From DASSTJ01 sp035707965 (GTDB lineage Bacteria; Actinomycetota; Actinomycetes; Actinomycetales; Angustibacteraceae), in contig DASSTJ010000096.1 of NCBI GenBank assembly GCA_035707965.1, positions 1 through 64,000 of the forward strand: DNA of 64,000 nucleotides, in the 5' to 3' direction. Numbering within the stretch: position 1 is the first letter of the stretch; each line of letters begins with the position of its first letter. Below the pieces are notes generated by a model. The model made no database searches. It saw nothing but the letters and a program-made list of their open reading frames with translations, and had not been told where the DNA came from. A program made the translations under genes and the position numbers. Positions 17,198 through 25,858 of the stretch are shown one piece after another.

Positions 17198-18031
17198 TCA
17201 GTCGCTGAGCGCCCGGGCGCGGTGCAGGACGTCGTCGAGCATGGCCTCGGTCAGGCGTCCCGTGAAGGTGTTCTGCTGGCTGACGTGGTAGCAGCCGAGC
17301 AGGTGCACGACGACGCCGCCCTGCGTCACCAGCGGCACTGCGACGCCGTGGCCGAACGCCGGCTTCGGCCGTGGCACCGCCCAGCCCAGGCGCTTCGCCG
17401 TCGTGAGGAACGCCCCGAACCCGAACCCTCCGAGGGCCAGGACCACGCGCAAGGAGGGCGTGACCAGCTGCACCTCGCGCTCCAGCCACGGTGAGCACGT
17501 GTCGCGCTCGGCCGGCGTGGGCTTGTTGTCGGGCGGAGCGCAGCGGACGGCAGCAGCGATCCGGCAGCCCTTCAGCTCGAGCCCGTCCCCGGCGTACTGG
17601 CTCGACGCCTGGGACGCATACCCCGTGCGGTGCAGCGCGGCGTACAGCCAGTCGCCGCTGCGGTCGCCCGTGAAGATGCGCCCGGTGCGGTTGGCGCCGT
17701 TGGCCGCCGGCGCGAGCCCGACGACCAGCAGCGACGGCCTCTCGTCACCGAAGCCCGGCGAGGGCCGCCCCCAGTACGGCTGGTCGCGGAAGCTCGCCCG
17801 GCGCTTCGTCGTCGCGACCTCCTCCCGCCAGTCGACCAGTCGAGGACAGGCCCGGCACACCGACGACCGCGCGTCCAGAGCGGTCAGGTCACGCGACGAC
17901 GACGCCAGCCGGACGACGTCCTCGCCGTTCCGCGCGCGTGACGTGCGGGGGGTGGCGACGTCCCCCGGCCACCCGGTACCCGGCGGCACCGGGGAGGGAA
18001 AGGGCTGGCCGGTACCGGGGTGCACGTCCAC
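17198..18031 (-). CDS. Uracil-DNA glycosylase, family 5 (UdgB-like)
   Basis: A 277-residue DNA repair glycosylase removing uracil and hypoxanthine. The active-site block is LAPAANGANRTGRIFTGDRS, the catalytic motif of the UdgB family. The second motif is LLGCYHVSQQNTFTGRLT, with the DNA-intercalating His. Cysteines VCRACPRL and two more (VRCAPPDN, DTCSPWL) would bind a [4Fe-4S] cluster. Homologues begin near HPGTGQPF, so the GTG at 18031 is chosen; the frame also has a GTG at 18073 that would add 14 residues. Transcribed alone; the promoter region is shared with the divergent Hsp20 gene. Confidence 0.92.
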   Translation of the reverse strand: MDVHPGTGQPFPSPVPPGTGWPGDVATPRTSRARNGEDVVRLASSSRDLTALDARSSVCRACPRLVDWREEVATTKRRASFRDQPYWGRPSPGFGDERPSLLVVGLAPAANGANRTGRIFTGDRSGDWLYAALHRTGYASQASSQYAGDGLELKGCRIAAAVRCAPPDNKPTPAERDTCSPWLEREVQLVTPSLRVVLALGGFGFGAFLTTAKRLGWAVPRPKPAFGHGVAVPLVTQGGVVVHLLGCYHVSQQNTFTGRLTEAMLDDVLHRARALSD

Positions 18032-18162
18032 GCCCGCATTGTGCTCACAGCCCGCACGCCAACCGGCGGCCACGCCCCACTTCTGACGACATTGGCACCC
18101 TTCAGGGCCGCTGGAGCGGTACCAAACGCATCAGAAGTGTCGTCGTAGCAGCTCGTGAAGGG

Positions 18163-18189
18163 CTGGCACTCTCAATCGGAGAGTGCTAA
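18163..18189. promoter_or_regulatory. CIRCE element (HrcA operator)
   Basis: CTGGCACTC, nine bases, GAGTGCTAA: 16 of the 18 arm bases match the CIRCE consensus TTAGCACTC-N9-GAGTGCTAA, and the right arm is perfect. It lies about 95 bases upstream of the Hsp20 start, so HrcA repression of this gene is predicted. Confidence 0.9.
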
Positions 18190-18283
18190 TATCCGGGCCG
18201 TCAGCCGGTCTGGCGACCGGCGACCTTCGCCATGACACCTCGGTCCGCCAAGGTGGCGGCCGAAGCGCAAGGAGGTGGTTGTT

Positions 18284-18769
18284 GTGGCCATGTCCGTCGA
18301 CCCGTTCCGTGAGATGGATCGACTCGCCAGCCAGCTCTTCGGTCAGCTCGGCACCAGCACGCGCAACACCCGCTGGATGCCGATGGACCTGTTCCGCGCC
18401 GGTGATCACTACGTCGTGAACGTCGACCTGCCCGGCGTCGACCCCGGCTCGATCGACCTCGACGTCGACGGAACGATGCTGACGATCCGCGCCTCGCGCA
18501 CCGTCAGCTCGGACGAGTCCGCCAAGTGGCTCGTGCAGGAGCGGCCGTCGGGCAACTTTGTCCGGCAGATCGGTCTCGGTGAGGGGCTGGACGTCGCGAA
18601 GATCGACGCGACGTACACGAACGGCGTGCTGTGCCTGACGATCCCGATCGCCGAGCAGGCCAAGCCGCGCAAGATCGAGGTCCGCGCCGCGGCGCCGCAA
18701 CGTGCCGTCACGGATGAGCATTCGGGCGAGACGGTCTCGGGTCAGGTCACGTCGTCCCAGACGACCTGA
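18284..18769 (+). CDS. Hsp20/alpha-crystallin small heat-shock protein
   Basis: A 161-residue ATP-independent chaperone that holds unfolding proteins in the cytoplasm. The N-terminus VAMSVDPFREMDRLASQLFG is typical. The alpha-crystallin domain spans about 40-130 (DHYVVNVDLPGVDPGSIDLDVDGTML through NGVLCLTIPIAE), and the C-terminal IxI-like element is KIEVRA followed by a polar tail. GGAGG at 18271-18275 is ideally spaced from the GTG at 18284; the ATG at 18290 is the alternative. A CIRCE operator stands upstream, so heat induction through HrcA is expected. A GC-rich hairpin follows the gene. Confidence 0.94.
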   Translation: MAMSVDPFREMDRLASQLFGQLGTSTRNTRWMPMDLFRAGDHYVVNVDLPGVDPGSIDLDVDGTMLTIRASRTVSSDESAKWLVQERPSGNFVRQIGLGEGLDVAKIDATYTNGVLCLTIPIAEQAKPRKIEVRAAAPQRAVTDEHSGETVSGQVTSSQTT

Positions 18770-18806
18770 CCGCACCCCCACAGCAGAGGGCGACGCGCAA
18801 GGTTCC

Positions 18807-18836
18807 GGCCCGTGCCGCGGTCTCGCGGCGCGGGCC
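18807..18836. terminator. Hairpin terminator between Hsp20 and ppx
   Basis: A 13-bp stem with one G-T wobble (18807-18819 with 18824-18836) and a 4-base loop lies between the convergent Hsp20 and Ppx/GppA genes, so it can serve both. Confidence 0.65.
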
Positions 18837-18892
18837 GCTGCCTACCATCGCCCGAGGACCGGCGTGGGTGAGCAGCGCGAATCGCCGGCGAC

Positions 18893-19828
18893 TCAGGCGA
18901 TGCTGAACGCGATGCCGTCCAGGATGTCGTGCTCGCTCGTGACGACCTCGGTCAGGCCCGAGCACTCCACCAGCCGGTCGACGACGCAGCGCCAGATGAG
19001 CGCGCCTCCGCCGATGACGTCCACCCGGCCCGGGTGCATGTACGGCAGGGCCGCGCGACCGGCGCGCGACAGGTGCAGCAGCCGGTCGCACGCCTGGCGC
19101 ACGTCCTCGACGGGCAGCCGTGTGCGGTGGATGCGCTCGGCGTCGTACTCCGGCAGGTCGAGGGCGCAGGCCGTGATCGTGGTGACCGTGCCAGCGAGCC
19201 CGACGAGCGCACTCGCCCCGGACAGCGGCACGGCGTCAGCGACCCGGTCGAGCGCGGCCTCGATGTCACGTCGCGCCGCCGCGACCTGGGCCGGCGACGG
19301 CGGGTCACCGGCGAGGTGCCGCTCGGTCATGCGCACGCAACCGATGTCGACCGAGAGGGCGGCCTCGACGGACGAGGACCCGCGCACGACCTCGGTCGAG
19401 CCACCGCCGAGGTCGACCACGACGAACGGTCCGGTCAGACCGTCGGCGAGCAGCTCCCGTGTCGCCCCGCGGAACGACAGCTCAGCCTCCTCGGTGCCGG
19501 GCACGACCTCAGGCTCGACGCCGAGGAGCTCGCGGACGCCGGACACGAACGTCTCCCGGTTCTCGGCGTCCCTGGAGGCAGAGGTCGCGACGAAACGAAG
19601 CCGCTCCACGCCGAGCCGTTCGCACGTGCCGGCGTACTCCTGCGCCGCCGCGAACGTGCGCTGCAGGGCCGCCCCCGACAGCCGGCCGGTGCGGTCGACC
19701 CCTTCGCCGAGGCGCACGACCGTCATCACCCGCTCGAGGTCACGCAGCGTGCCGGCGTCGGGGTCGACGTCCGCGACCAGGAGACGGATCGAGTTCGTGC
19801 CGCAGTCGATGGCGGCCACGCGCGTCAC
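18893..19828 (-). CDS. Ppx/GppA phosphatase family (exopolyphosphatase)
   Basis: A 311-residue member of the ASKHA ATPase-fold phosphatases that degrade polyphosphate or pppGpp. Phosphate loop 1 is AIDCGTNSIRLLVAD (6-20) and loop 2 is FVVVDLGGGSTEVV near 133-146, with LVGLAGTVTTITA near 215. It is the short, single-module form common in actinomycetes. It starts at a GTG overlapping the DUF501 stop (GTGA), the last gene of the eno-ftsB-DUF501-ppx operon, a gene order conserved in actinobacteria. Confidence 0.92.
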   Translation of the reverse strand: MTRVAAIDCGTNSIRLLVADVDPDAGTLRDLERVMTVVRLGEGVDRTGRLSGAALQRTFAAAQEYAGTCERLGVERLRFVATSASRDAENRETFVSGVRELLGVEPEVVPGTEEAELSFRGATRELLADGLTGPFVVVDLGGGSTEVVRGSSSVEAALSVDIGCVRMTERHLAGDPPSPAQVAAARRDIEAALDRVADAVPLSGASALVGLAGTVTTITACALDLPEYDAERIHRTRLPVEDVRQACDRLLHLSRAGRAALPYMHPGRVDVIGGGALIWRCVVDRLVECSGLTEVVTSEHDILDGIAFSIA

Positions 19829-20409
19829 GCGCCGCCGTCCGGTGATGCAGTTCCGCCGTCCAGTGATGCAGTCTCGCTCGACTCACCCGGAGTGTCGGGC
19901 GACACTGCATCACTGGACGGGCGGGGGGCGCCCACGCAGGGGCCGCTCGCCCACCACTCGGGCAGCAGGGCCAGCGCCACGTCGCCGAGCGGGTTCACGC
20001 CGGGGCCGGCAGCGAGCGCGTGCCCGACGAGGACGTGCAGGCACTTCACGCGCGTCGGCATGCCGCCGGCCGAGATGCCCGCGATCTCCGGCACCTCGCC
20101 GAGCGCCTCGCGCCGCTTCAGGTAGTCCTCGTGGGCAGCCTGGTACGCCGCCGAGAGCTCAGGGTCGGCCGCCAGCCGCTCGGTCAGCTCGCGCATCAGG
20201 CCGGTCGACTCGAGGGTGCTGACAGCCCCCGTCGCGCGCGGGCACGTCAGGTAGAACGTCGTCGGGAAGGGCGTGCCGTCGGGCAGCCGCGGCGCGGTCT
20301 CGACGACGTCCGGCAGGCCGCACGGGCAGCGGTGCGCGACCCCGACGACGCCGCGCGGCTCCCGCTGCAGCTGCTCACCGACGGCAGCCAGATCGGCTGC
20401 TGACGTCAC
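19825..20409 (-). CDS. DUF501 family protein with repeat-derived C-terminal tail
   Basis: A 194-residue protein of the DUF501 family, which is strongly tied to enolase and FtsB genes in actinobacteria but has no proven function. The core (about 5-155) contains AHRCPCGLPDVVETAPRL with a Cys pair, FYLTCPRA and GMPTRVKCLHVLVGHAL, which together suggest a metal site. The last 30 residues (from PSSDAVSPD to DGGA) are low complexity and are encoded by repeated DNA with a 17-bp inverted repeat, so the tail is probably a late addition. The GTG at 20409 overlaps the FtsB-like stop. Confidence 0.9.
   Translation of the reverse strand: MTSAADLAAVGEQLQREPRGVVGVAHRCPCGLPDVVETAPRLPDGTPFPTTFYLTCPRATGAVSTLESTGLMRELTERLAADPELSAAYQAAHEDYLKRREALGEVPEIAGISAGGMPTRVKCLHVLVGHALAAGPGVNPLGDVALALLPEWWASGPCVGAPRPSSDAVSPDTPGESSETASLDGGTASPDGGA
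19832..19920. repeat. Direct and inverted repeats inside the 3' end of the DUF501 gene
   Basis: A 20-base unit at 19832-19851 recurs at 19853-19872 with one change. The last 17 bases of the second copy (19856-19872) recur as an exact inverted copy at 19904-19920. All lie within the coding tail and could form a hairpin of 17 bp near the gene end. Confidence 0.75.
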
Positions 20410-20966
20410 GAGCTCGCCTTCGTCGTGCCGCCGGTGCCCCCGGTGCCCGCGACCTCGACCGAACGCCAGAGGTTGCTGAACCACGGACGGTCACTCTGCA
20501 CCGCCTTCGTCGCGGCCTTCACCGGTGACGCGGGCGCCTTCTTCGCGGGCGGCGGGTCGATGACGTTGTACGCCCGCTCGCCCGGCATCACGAACTTGAG
20601 CCTGCTGCGAGCCTGCGCCTTGACGTAGGCCGGGTCGTCCCAGGCGGCGCGCTGCTGCTGCAGCTCGGCGACGGTCGTGCGCTGGTCGGCGACGTGCTGC
20701 TGGAGGGCCGCGATCTGCTGTTGCTGGGCCACGTACGAACGCAGCGCGGGCGCGAGCAGCACCGCGAGCACCACCATGACGACACCGAAGACCGCTGCCC
20801 GTCGCAGCACGGTCCCGCGGCTCCGGGCACTCGTCGTCGCCGTCCGGTTGCGTGCCGCCGGCCGGGGGCGGACACCGGGTCGGGCGCCCTGGCGCGACCT
20901 CGCACCGGGACGGTCACCGGTCCCGGTGCTGCTTCGCCCCGAGGAGGGACGTCGACCCGCCGGCAT
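20406..20966 (-). CDS. FtsB/DivIC-like septum formation initiator
   Basis: A 186-residue bitopic membrane protein of the divisome. It has a basic Pro/Arg-rich cytoplasmic region (1-60) and one transmembrane helix (AAVFGVVMVVLAVLLAPAL, about 65-83). A short coiled coil follows (QQQQIAALQQHVADQRTTVAELQQQRAAW), then the family motif YVKAQARSRLKFVMPGE. By analogy it links FtsQ and FtsL during septation. The ATG at 20966 overlaps the enolase stop (TGATG). The C-terminal Pro/Ala/Lys tail varies in the family. Its place after eno is conserved in actinobacteria. Confidence 0.9.
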   Translation of the reverse strand: MPAGRRPSSGRSSTGTGDRPGARSRQGARPGVRPRPAARNRTATTSARSRGTVLRRAAVFGVVMVVLAVLLAPALRSYVAQQQQIAALQQHVADQRTTVAELQQQRAAWDDPAYVKAQARSRLKFVMPGERAYNVIDPPPAKKAPASPVKAATKAVQSDRPWFSNLWRSVEVAGTGGTGGTTKASS

Positions 20967-22273
20967 CAGCTCCTCGCGCCGCCGTCCGCAGCACCACCGG
21001 CGAAGCGAGGGAACGCCCGACGCCCGGCGTAGCGGGCCGCGTCGTCCAGCAGCTCCTCGATGCGCAGCAGCTGGTTGTACTTGGCGACGCGCTCGCTGCG
21101 CGCCGGTGCGCCGGTCTTGATCTGGCCGCAGTTGGTGGCGACCGCGAGATCGGCGATCGTCGTGTCCTCGGTCTCGCCGGAGCGGTGGCTCATCATGCAT
21201 CGGAAACCGTTGCGATGAGCCAGGTCCACCGCGTCAAGGGTCTCGGTGAGCGATCCGATCTGGTTGACCTTCACCAGCATGGCGTTGGCGGCCTCGGAGT
21301 CGATGCCCCGCTGCAGCCGCGTCGGGTTGGTGACGAAGAGGTCGTCGCCCACGATCTGGACACGGTCGCCGACGGAGCGCACGAGATGCTGCCAGCCGTC
21401 CCAGTCGTCCTCGGCGAGCGGGTCCTCGATGGACACGAGCGGGTACTGGGCCAGCAGGCCCTCGTAGTAGCCGGTCATCCACTCGGCCGACCGGTCGGCA
21501 CCCTCGAAACGGTACGAGCCGTCGGTGAAGAACTCGGTCGCAGCAGCGTCCAGCGCGAACGCGATGTCGTCGCCGAGCCGGAACCCGGCGCGCTCGACGG
21601 CCACGCCGATCAGGTCGAGCGCCTCCGCGTTGGTGGGCAGGTCGGCGGCGAAGCCGCCCTCGTCGCCCAGGCCGGTCGCGAGGCCCCGTTCCTTCAGCAC
21701 GCTCTTGAGCGCGTGGTATGTCTCGGCGCCCCAGCGCAACGCCTCCGAGAACGTCGACGCGCCGATCGGCGCGATCATGAACTCCTGGATGTCGACGCCG
21801 GTGTCGGCGTGCGCGCCGCCGTTGAGGATGTTCATCGTCGGCACCGGAAGCAGATGCGCGTTCGGGCCGCCCAGGTAGCGGAAGAGCGGCAGGTCGGCAG
21901 AGTCGGCCGCGGCCTTCGCCACCGCGAGCGAGACACCGAGGATCGCGTTGGCACCGAGCTTGCCCTTGTTGTCCGTGCCGTCCAGGTCGATCATCGCCTG
22001 GTCGACGATGCGCTGCTCGCTCGCCTCCAGCCCGAGCACGTGCGGCCCGATGTCGTCGAGCACCGCCAGCACGGCCTTCTCGACGCCCTTGCCGCCGTAG
22101 CGCTTGCTGTCGCCGTCGCGCCGTTCGACCGCCTCGAAGGCACCGGTGGACGCACCCGAGGGGACGGCCGCACGCGCCATGGTGCCGTCGTCCAGCGCCA
22201 CCTCCACCTCGACCGTCGGGTTGCCTCGGGAGTCGAGGATCTCGCGCGCGCCGACGGCGTCGATGCTGGCCAT
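20966..22273 (-). CDS. eno: Enolase (phosphopyruvate hydratase)
   Basis: A 435-residue glycolytic enzyme converting 2-phosphoglycerate to phosphoenolpyruvate, Mg-dependent and cytosolic. The N-terminal IDAVGAREILDSRGNPTVEV, the flexible loop PSGASTGAFEAVE, metal ligands in VSIEDPLAEDDWD and QIVGDDLFVTNP, the catalytic Lys in LVKVNQIGSLTET and the substrate loop SHRSGETEDTTIADL are all present. Length is normal and AAGGAG precedes the ATG. It heads the operon with the FtsB-like, DUF501 and ppx genes. Confidence 0.98.
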   Translation of the reverse strand: MASIDAVGAREILDSRGNPTVEVEVALDDGTMARAAVPSGASTGAFEAVERRDGDSKRYGGKGVEKAVLAVLDDIGPHVLGLEASEQRIVDQAMIDLDGTDNKGKLGANAILGVSLAVAKAAADSADLPLFRYLGGPNAHLLPVPTMNILNGGAHADTGVDIQEFMIAPIGASTFSEALRWGAETYHALKSVLKERGLATGLGDEGGFAADLPTNAEALDLIGVAVERAGFRLGDDIAFALDAAATEFFTDGSYRFEGADRSAEWMTGYYEGLLAQYPLVSIEDPLAEDDWDGWQHLVRSVGDRVQIVGDDLFVTNPTRLQRGIDSEAANAMLVKVNQIGSLTETLDAVDLAHRNGFRCMMSHRSGETEDTTIADLAVATNCGQIKTGAPARSERVAKYNQLLRIEELLDDAARYAGRRAFPRFAGGAADGGARS

Positions 22274-22382
22274 GGGGCTCCTTCTCGGATCACTACTGAG
22301 GGCGGACGGGCATCACCCGAGAGCCTAACCGTCGCCGTCCCGATGCGACGGGAGCGACCTGCCGCCGAGACGGCCGCCGGAG

Positions 22383-24092
22383 TCAGGACAGGTCGAGCAG
22401 CGTGCGCAGCAGGCGGGGGGACGGCGACCCGTGGGCCAGGACCTCGTCGTGCACCTGGCGGCGGCTCAGCTGCGGTCGAGCGGTCGCGAGGTCGTCGACG
22501 AGGGCGCTCACCTCGCCGTGACCGACGAAGTACGTGGAGAGCTGCGCGTGCGACAGCAGGGCGCGGCGCCACTTCCCGGCCGCTTCGCCGTCCTCCTGGT
22601 GCCCGCGCTGGGTCATGAGCCGCATCGCCTCGGCCTCCGTCATGCCGCGGGTGTGCACCCGCACGTCGAGGATGGCGTTGATGGTGCACCGCAGCTGCAT
22701 CTTGAGCTGCTGCAGGCGCAGGGGCAGACCGGCGGGATCCCGCCTCTCCGACGCGTCGGCGACCAGCTGCTCGGCGTACACCGCCCAGCCCTCCACGAAG
22801 GTGCCGCTCCACAGCGCCGCACGCACGGGCGTCGAGCCGCGGAAGGAGCGGGCGTGCGCGAGCTGCAGCACGTGGCCGGGCATCGCCTCGTGCACGGTGA
22901 GGTTGCGCAGCATGTGGTCGTTGTACTCGCGGTAGAACGACCGCACCCGGTCGTGCGACCACTCCGCCGGGGTCGGCGACACCGCGAAGAACGTGGCCGG
23001 TGGACCGGTCGGGCCGTCCGGCTCGAGCGCCCCCGGTGGGTCGCAGTAGGCCACGGCGACACCGCGACGGACCTCCGGCATCTCGATCACCCGGACGGCC
23101 TCTACCAAGCCGTGCGGGACGCTCACCAGCTGCTGCTCACGGACGACGTGCGTCATGGCCTGCAGGTGCCCGGCGCAGCGCTGAAGGACGTCGGAGTCCG
23201 TGACGGGCGCCGAGCCGGCCACGGCGCCGAGGACCGCACGGACCAGGTCGCCCGGGTCGTCGGAGGACCCGCTCACCCCGAGGTGCGAGGCGACCGCGGC
23301 CGCCGTCTCGGCGATCCGCTCCTCCAGCTCCATGAGGTGGCTCTCGGCGCGGGTCAGCAGCGCGTCCGGGCCGGTCTCCGTGCCGAGGGTGGACCAGAGC
23401 GCGGCGGCGAACCGGCGGTCCCCCAGCCGCGGGTCGCCGTCCGCGAGGGCCACCTGGTCCGCGAGCCACCGCGCGTGCTCCTCGAGTGCTTGCGCCGCAA
23501 CGCTCCTGGCGTCGTCTACGGCGGCTGCGGCCTCAGGCACCCGGTCGACGAGCGCGTCGACCTCGCCGCCCAGGAGCGCGATCGCCCCGCGGGCCTGCAC
23601 CACCGCGGTCTCGACGTGCACGGCAGGCATGGCCCGGAGCAGCGCACGTGCCGACGCCAGCGAGCCAGGGACGTCGTGCAGCCGGGCGACCAGGTCCTGC
23701 GCTCGCTGCGCCGGGTCGTCGGCCGGTCGGGCGAGCAAGCTGTAGATCGCGTCACCCGGCAGGTGCACCAACGGGTTCCAGGTGTGCTCGGCCAGCTCCG
23801 CGATGCTCCACTGGCGGGCTGTGAGACGCGAGCGCAGCAGCTCGAGGTCGACGACGTCCTCCGGCTCCAGACCGGTGTCGTCGATGTCGTCGAGGGCACC
23901 GATCGCGTCGGAGAGGTCGGACAGGTGCGAGTCCACCGCCGACGCCGACCAGTCGGCCAGTCGGCTGTCGAAGCGGTGGTCGCCGAGCCAGCTGGCCTGG
24001 ACGGGGTCGTGCCCGAGCAGCACGTCGAGCGCGGCGGACGCCGTCTCCGCGAACCGCCGCGGCGCGTCGCCGGGCGACCACCGCTCACTCAC
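22383..24092 (-). CDS. DUF885 family protein, putative metalloprotease-like
   Basis: A 569-residue protein of the DUF885 family. It is mainly helical, starting VSERWSPGDAPRRFAETASAALDVLLGHDPV, and contains the family's zinc-site-like motif HEAMPGH (in LTVHEAMPGHVLQLAHA) around residue 400. The following GWAVYAEQLVAD matches the conserved third-ligand region. These features resemble M1-like gluzincin peptidases, but no activity is established for most members. The GTG at 24092 overlaps the MazG stop, which fixes the start. No signal peptide is seen, so it is probably cytoplasmic. It follows mazG and precedes enolase on the same strand. Confidence 0.88.
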   Translation of the reverse strand: MSERWSPGDAPRRFAETASAALDVLLGHDPVQASWLGDHRFDSRLADWSASAVDSHLSDLSDAIGALDDIDDTGLEPEDVVDLELLRSRLTARQWSIAELAEHTWNPLVHLPGDAIYSLLARPADDPAQRAQDLVARLHDVPGSLASARALLRAMPAVHVETAVVQARGAIALLGGEVDALVDRVPEAAAAVDDARSVAAQALEEHARWLADQVALADGDPRLGDRRFAAALWSTLGTETGPDALLTRAESHLMELEERIAETAAAVASHLGVSGSSDDPGDLVRAVLGAVAGSAPVTDSDVLQRCAGHLQAMTHVVREQQLVSVPHGLVEAVRVIEMPEVRRGVAVAYCDPPGALEPDGPTGPPATFFAVSPTPAEWSHDRVRSFYREYNDHMLRNLTVHEAMPGHVLQLAHARSFRGSTPVRAALWSGTFVEGWAVYAEQLVADASERRDPAGLPLRLQQLKMQLRCTINAILDVRVHTRGMTEAEAMRLMTQRGHQEDGEAAGKWRRALLSHAQLSTYFVGHGEVSALVDDLATARPQLSRRQVHDEVLAHGSPSPRLLRTLLDLS

Positions 24093-25155
24093 GACCTGAC
24101 CCCTCGGCCGCTCGGGCTGCGTCCTCCAGCCGCCGTACCTGCTCCCGCAGCACGGCCTCCGGGTCGATGCCCTCGGCGCGGCAGCGACGGACGAGCGCGA
24201 CCAGCGCCTGCCCCAGGGCGGCGGACGCGGGGTCGGTGCCGGCGCCGTCCGCCTGCGCGGAGCGCAGCAGGCCGTCGACGTCCAGACCGGCCCGTTCGAC
24301 ACGGCCGACGACCTTGTCGGCGCGAGCGAGCGCCGGGAGCGCTGCGGGGACGCCGTCGAGCACGCTGGCGCGCGCCTTCTCCGCGGCCTTCAGCACCTCC
24401 CAGCTCGTCTCGACGGACTCGGCCGTGACGTCCGGGGCGTCGGGAGCGTCGGCACCCGCACCGAACACGTGCGGGTGCCGGTGCACGAGCTTGGCCACGA
24501 TGCCGTCGGCGACGTCGTCGATGTCGAACGGGTCGTCCGGATGCTCCTGCCCGATCCGCGCGTGGAAGACGACCTGGAGCAGGACGTCGCCCAGCTCCTC
24601 GCGCATCGCGGTGCGGTCGGTGGTCTCCACCGCCTCGACCGCCTCGAAGGCCTCCTCGACGAGGTACGGCACGAGGCTGGTGTGGGTCTGCTGAGCGTCC
24701 CAAGGGCAGCCGCCCGGCGACCGGAGCCGGTCCATGACGACGACGAGGTCGAGCAGACGGGCACCGGGCACGTCGTGGCTGCCGACCAGCACCTCCACGG
24801 ACGGCGGCTCCCTGCCGGACGCGACCCGTGACAGCTCAGCGGCCAGGGCGTCCGTGAGGCCGGGGTCGCCGTCCGGTGAACCGACCCAGACCACCGTTCC
24901 CTCCGACGCGCCCTGGACGAGCGTGGTGGCGAGCGCCGGCGGGGTGACGTCCACGGCGGCGCTGACGTGGAGGCCGGCGTCCCTCAGCGCGGCCGGTTGC
25001 GGGTCGGTGACGTCCGAGCACAGCACGGTCGTGGCGCGGTCCAGGGCCTGCCAGGCGCTCCTGGTGAGCTGGCCGGGAGCCGTGCGGGGCGACGTGAGCA
25101 GCAGCGTCAGGTCGGGCTCCGCCGCGGGCGGCGCCGGCACCGCGTCCTCGCTCAT
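24085..25155 (-). CDS. mazG: MazG nucleoside triphosphate pyrophosphohydrolase
   Basis: A 356-residue house-cleaning enzyme hydrolysing (d)NTPs to monophosphates. The N-terminal 125 residues (LTLLLTSPRTAPGQLTRSAW through the VEVLVGSHDVPG strand) form the divergent extension common in actinobacterial MazG. The catalytic MazG domain follows: RSPGGCPWDAQQTH, then YLVEEAFEAVEAVE with the EExxE metal motif, then REELGDVLLQVVFHA with the ExxD motif. The remaining C-terminus is a helical segment. It lies between the SurA-like lipoprotein and DUF885 genes, as in many relatives of this phylum. Confidence 0.94.
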   Translation of the reverse strand: MSEDAVPAPPAAEPDLTLLLTSPRTAPGQLTRSAWQALDRATTVLCSDVTDPQPAALRDAGLHVSAAVDVTPPALATTLVQGASEGTVVWVGSPDGDPGLTDALAAELSRVASGREPPSVEVLVGSHDVPGARLLDLVVVMDRLRSPGGCPWDAQQTHTSLVPYLVEEAFEAVEAVETTDRTAMREELGDVLLQVVFHARIGQEHPDDPFDIDDVADGIVAKLVHRHPHVFGAGADAPDAPDVTAESVETSWEVLKAAEKARASVLDGVPAALPALARADKVVGRVERAGLDVDGLLRSAQADGAGTDPASAALGQALVALVRRCRAEGIDPEAVLREQVRRLEDAARAAEGSGRE

Positions 25156-25219
25156 CGCCTACGACTCTCGTCCGCCGGGTCCACGCGCCGCCTGGCCCAC
25201 GCGCCGCCTCGTCCGCCCG

Positions 25220-25774
25220 TCAGGACGACGGCGTCGGAGCGGGCGTCTGGGACAGCCAGTTGGGCTGGTGGTCGACGATGGTCGGCTTGTTGACCTCGGT
25301 GACGCCCGAGGGGTCGAACGAGCCGAACCTGGGGTTGACGGTGACGCCGGCCCTCACGAGCTCGTCGCGCACCTTCTCCAGGGCCTGCATGTCGTTCGCC
25401 TGACGCAGGTTCTGGAAGGCGATCTGCGTCTGCAGCGCCCGGACGGCGCTCGGGTCGGGGTCGTGCGACTTGGGCAGCGCCGCTGCCGCCTCGTCGGTCG
25501 AGACGCCCATGCCGGCGTCACTGGCCGCCTGGAGCATGTACGGCGCAGCGATCAGGTCGAACAGCAGGTACCGGTCGAGGCCCTCGACCTGCGCGAGGTC
25601 GGGGTTGCCCGACTTCACGCCCTCGACCGCGTCGTGGAGGTCCGCGACGGAGACGCTGCGGCCACCCACGGTGGCGGCTGCACCGGTCTGCTCGGGCGAG
25701 CAGGCGGTCAGGCCGCCGGCGAAGGTGGCCGCCAGAGCGGCAACGGCGATCCGGCGGGTGGTCCGGGGGCTCAC
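25220..25774 (-). CDS. SurA N-terminal-like lipoprotein
   Basis: A 184-residue secreted lipoprotein. The leader VSPRTTRRIAVAALAATFAGGLTAC carries a lipobox with Cys25, so it would be lipid-anchored outside the membrane. The body (GGRSVSVADLHDAVEGVKSG onwards) resembles the N-terminal chaperone region of SurA/PrsA peptidyl-prolyl isomerases but has no isomerase domain. It is probably an extracytoplasmic chaperone-like protein. The start is a GTG. Its position between mfd and mazG is common in actinomycetes. Confidence 0.82.
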   Translation of the reverse strand: MSPRTTRRIAVAALAATFAGGLTACSPEQTGAAATVGGRSVSVADLHDAVEGVKSGNPDLAQVEGLDRYLLFDLIAAPYMLQAASDAGMGVSTDEAAAALPKSHDPDPSAVRALQTQIAFQNLRQANDMQALEKVRDELVRAGVTVNPRFGSFDPSGVTEVNKPTIVDHQPNWLSQTPAPTPSS

Positions 25775-25858
25775 GCGTGTCTCCGATCGGTCGGTCGTCC
25801 GTGCGTCACTGATCGTGCCTCCGCCCCACCGTCACGGCGAGCGGTGCGGCGCGAGCCG

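Noticed and set aside
18079..18140. Inverted pair CACTTCTGA / TCAGAAGTG near the Hsp20 promoter
   Set aside because: Nine-base arms far apart (about 44 bases), so not convincing as an operator next to the clear CIRCE site.
20852..24428. Two long plus-strand frames (588 and 665 residues)
   Set aside because: Antisense to enolase and to DUF885/MazG, which have clear conserved motifs.
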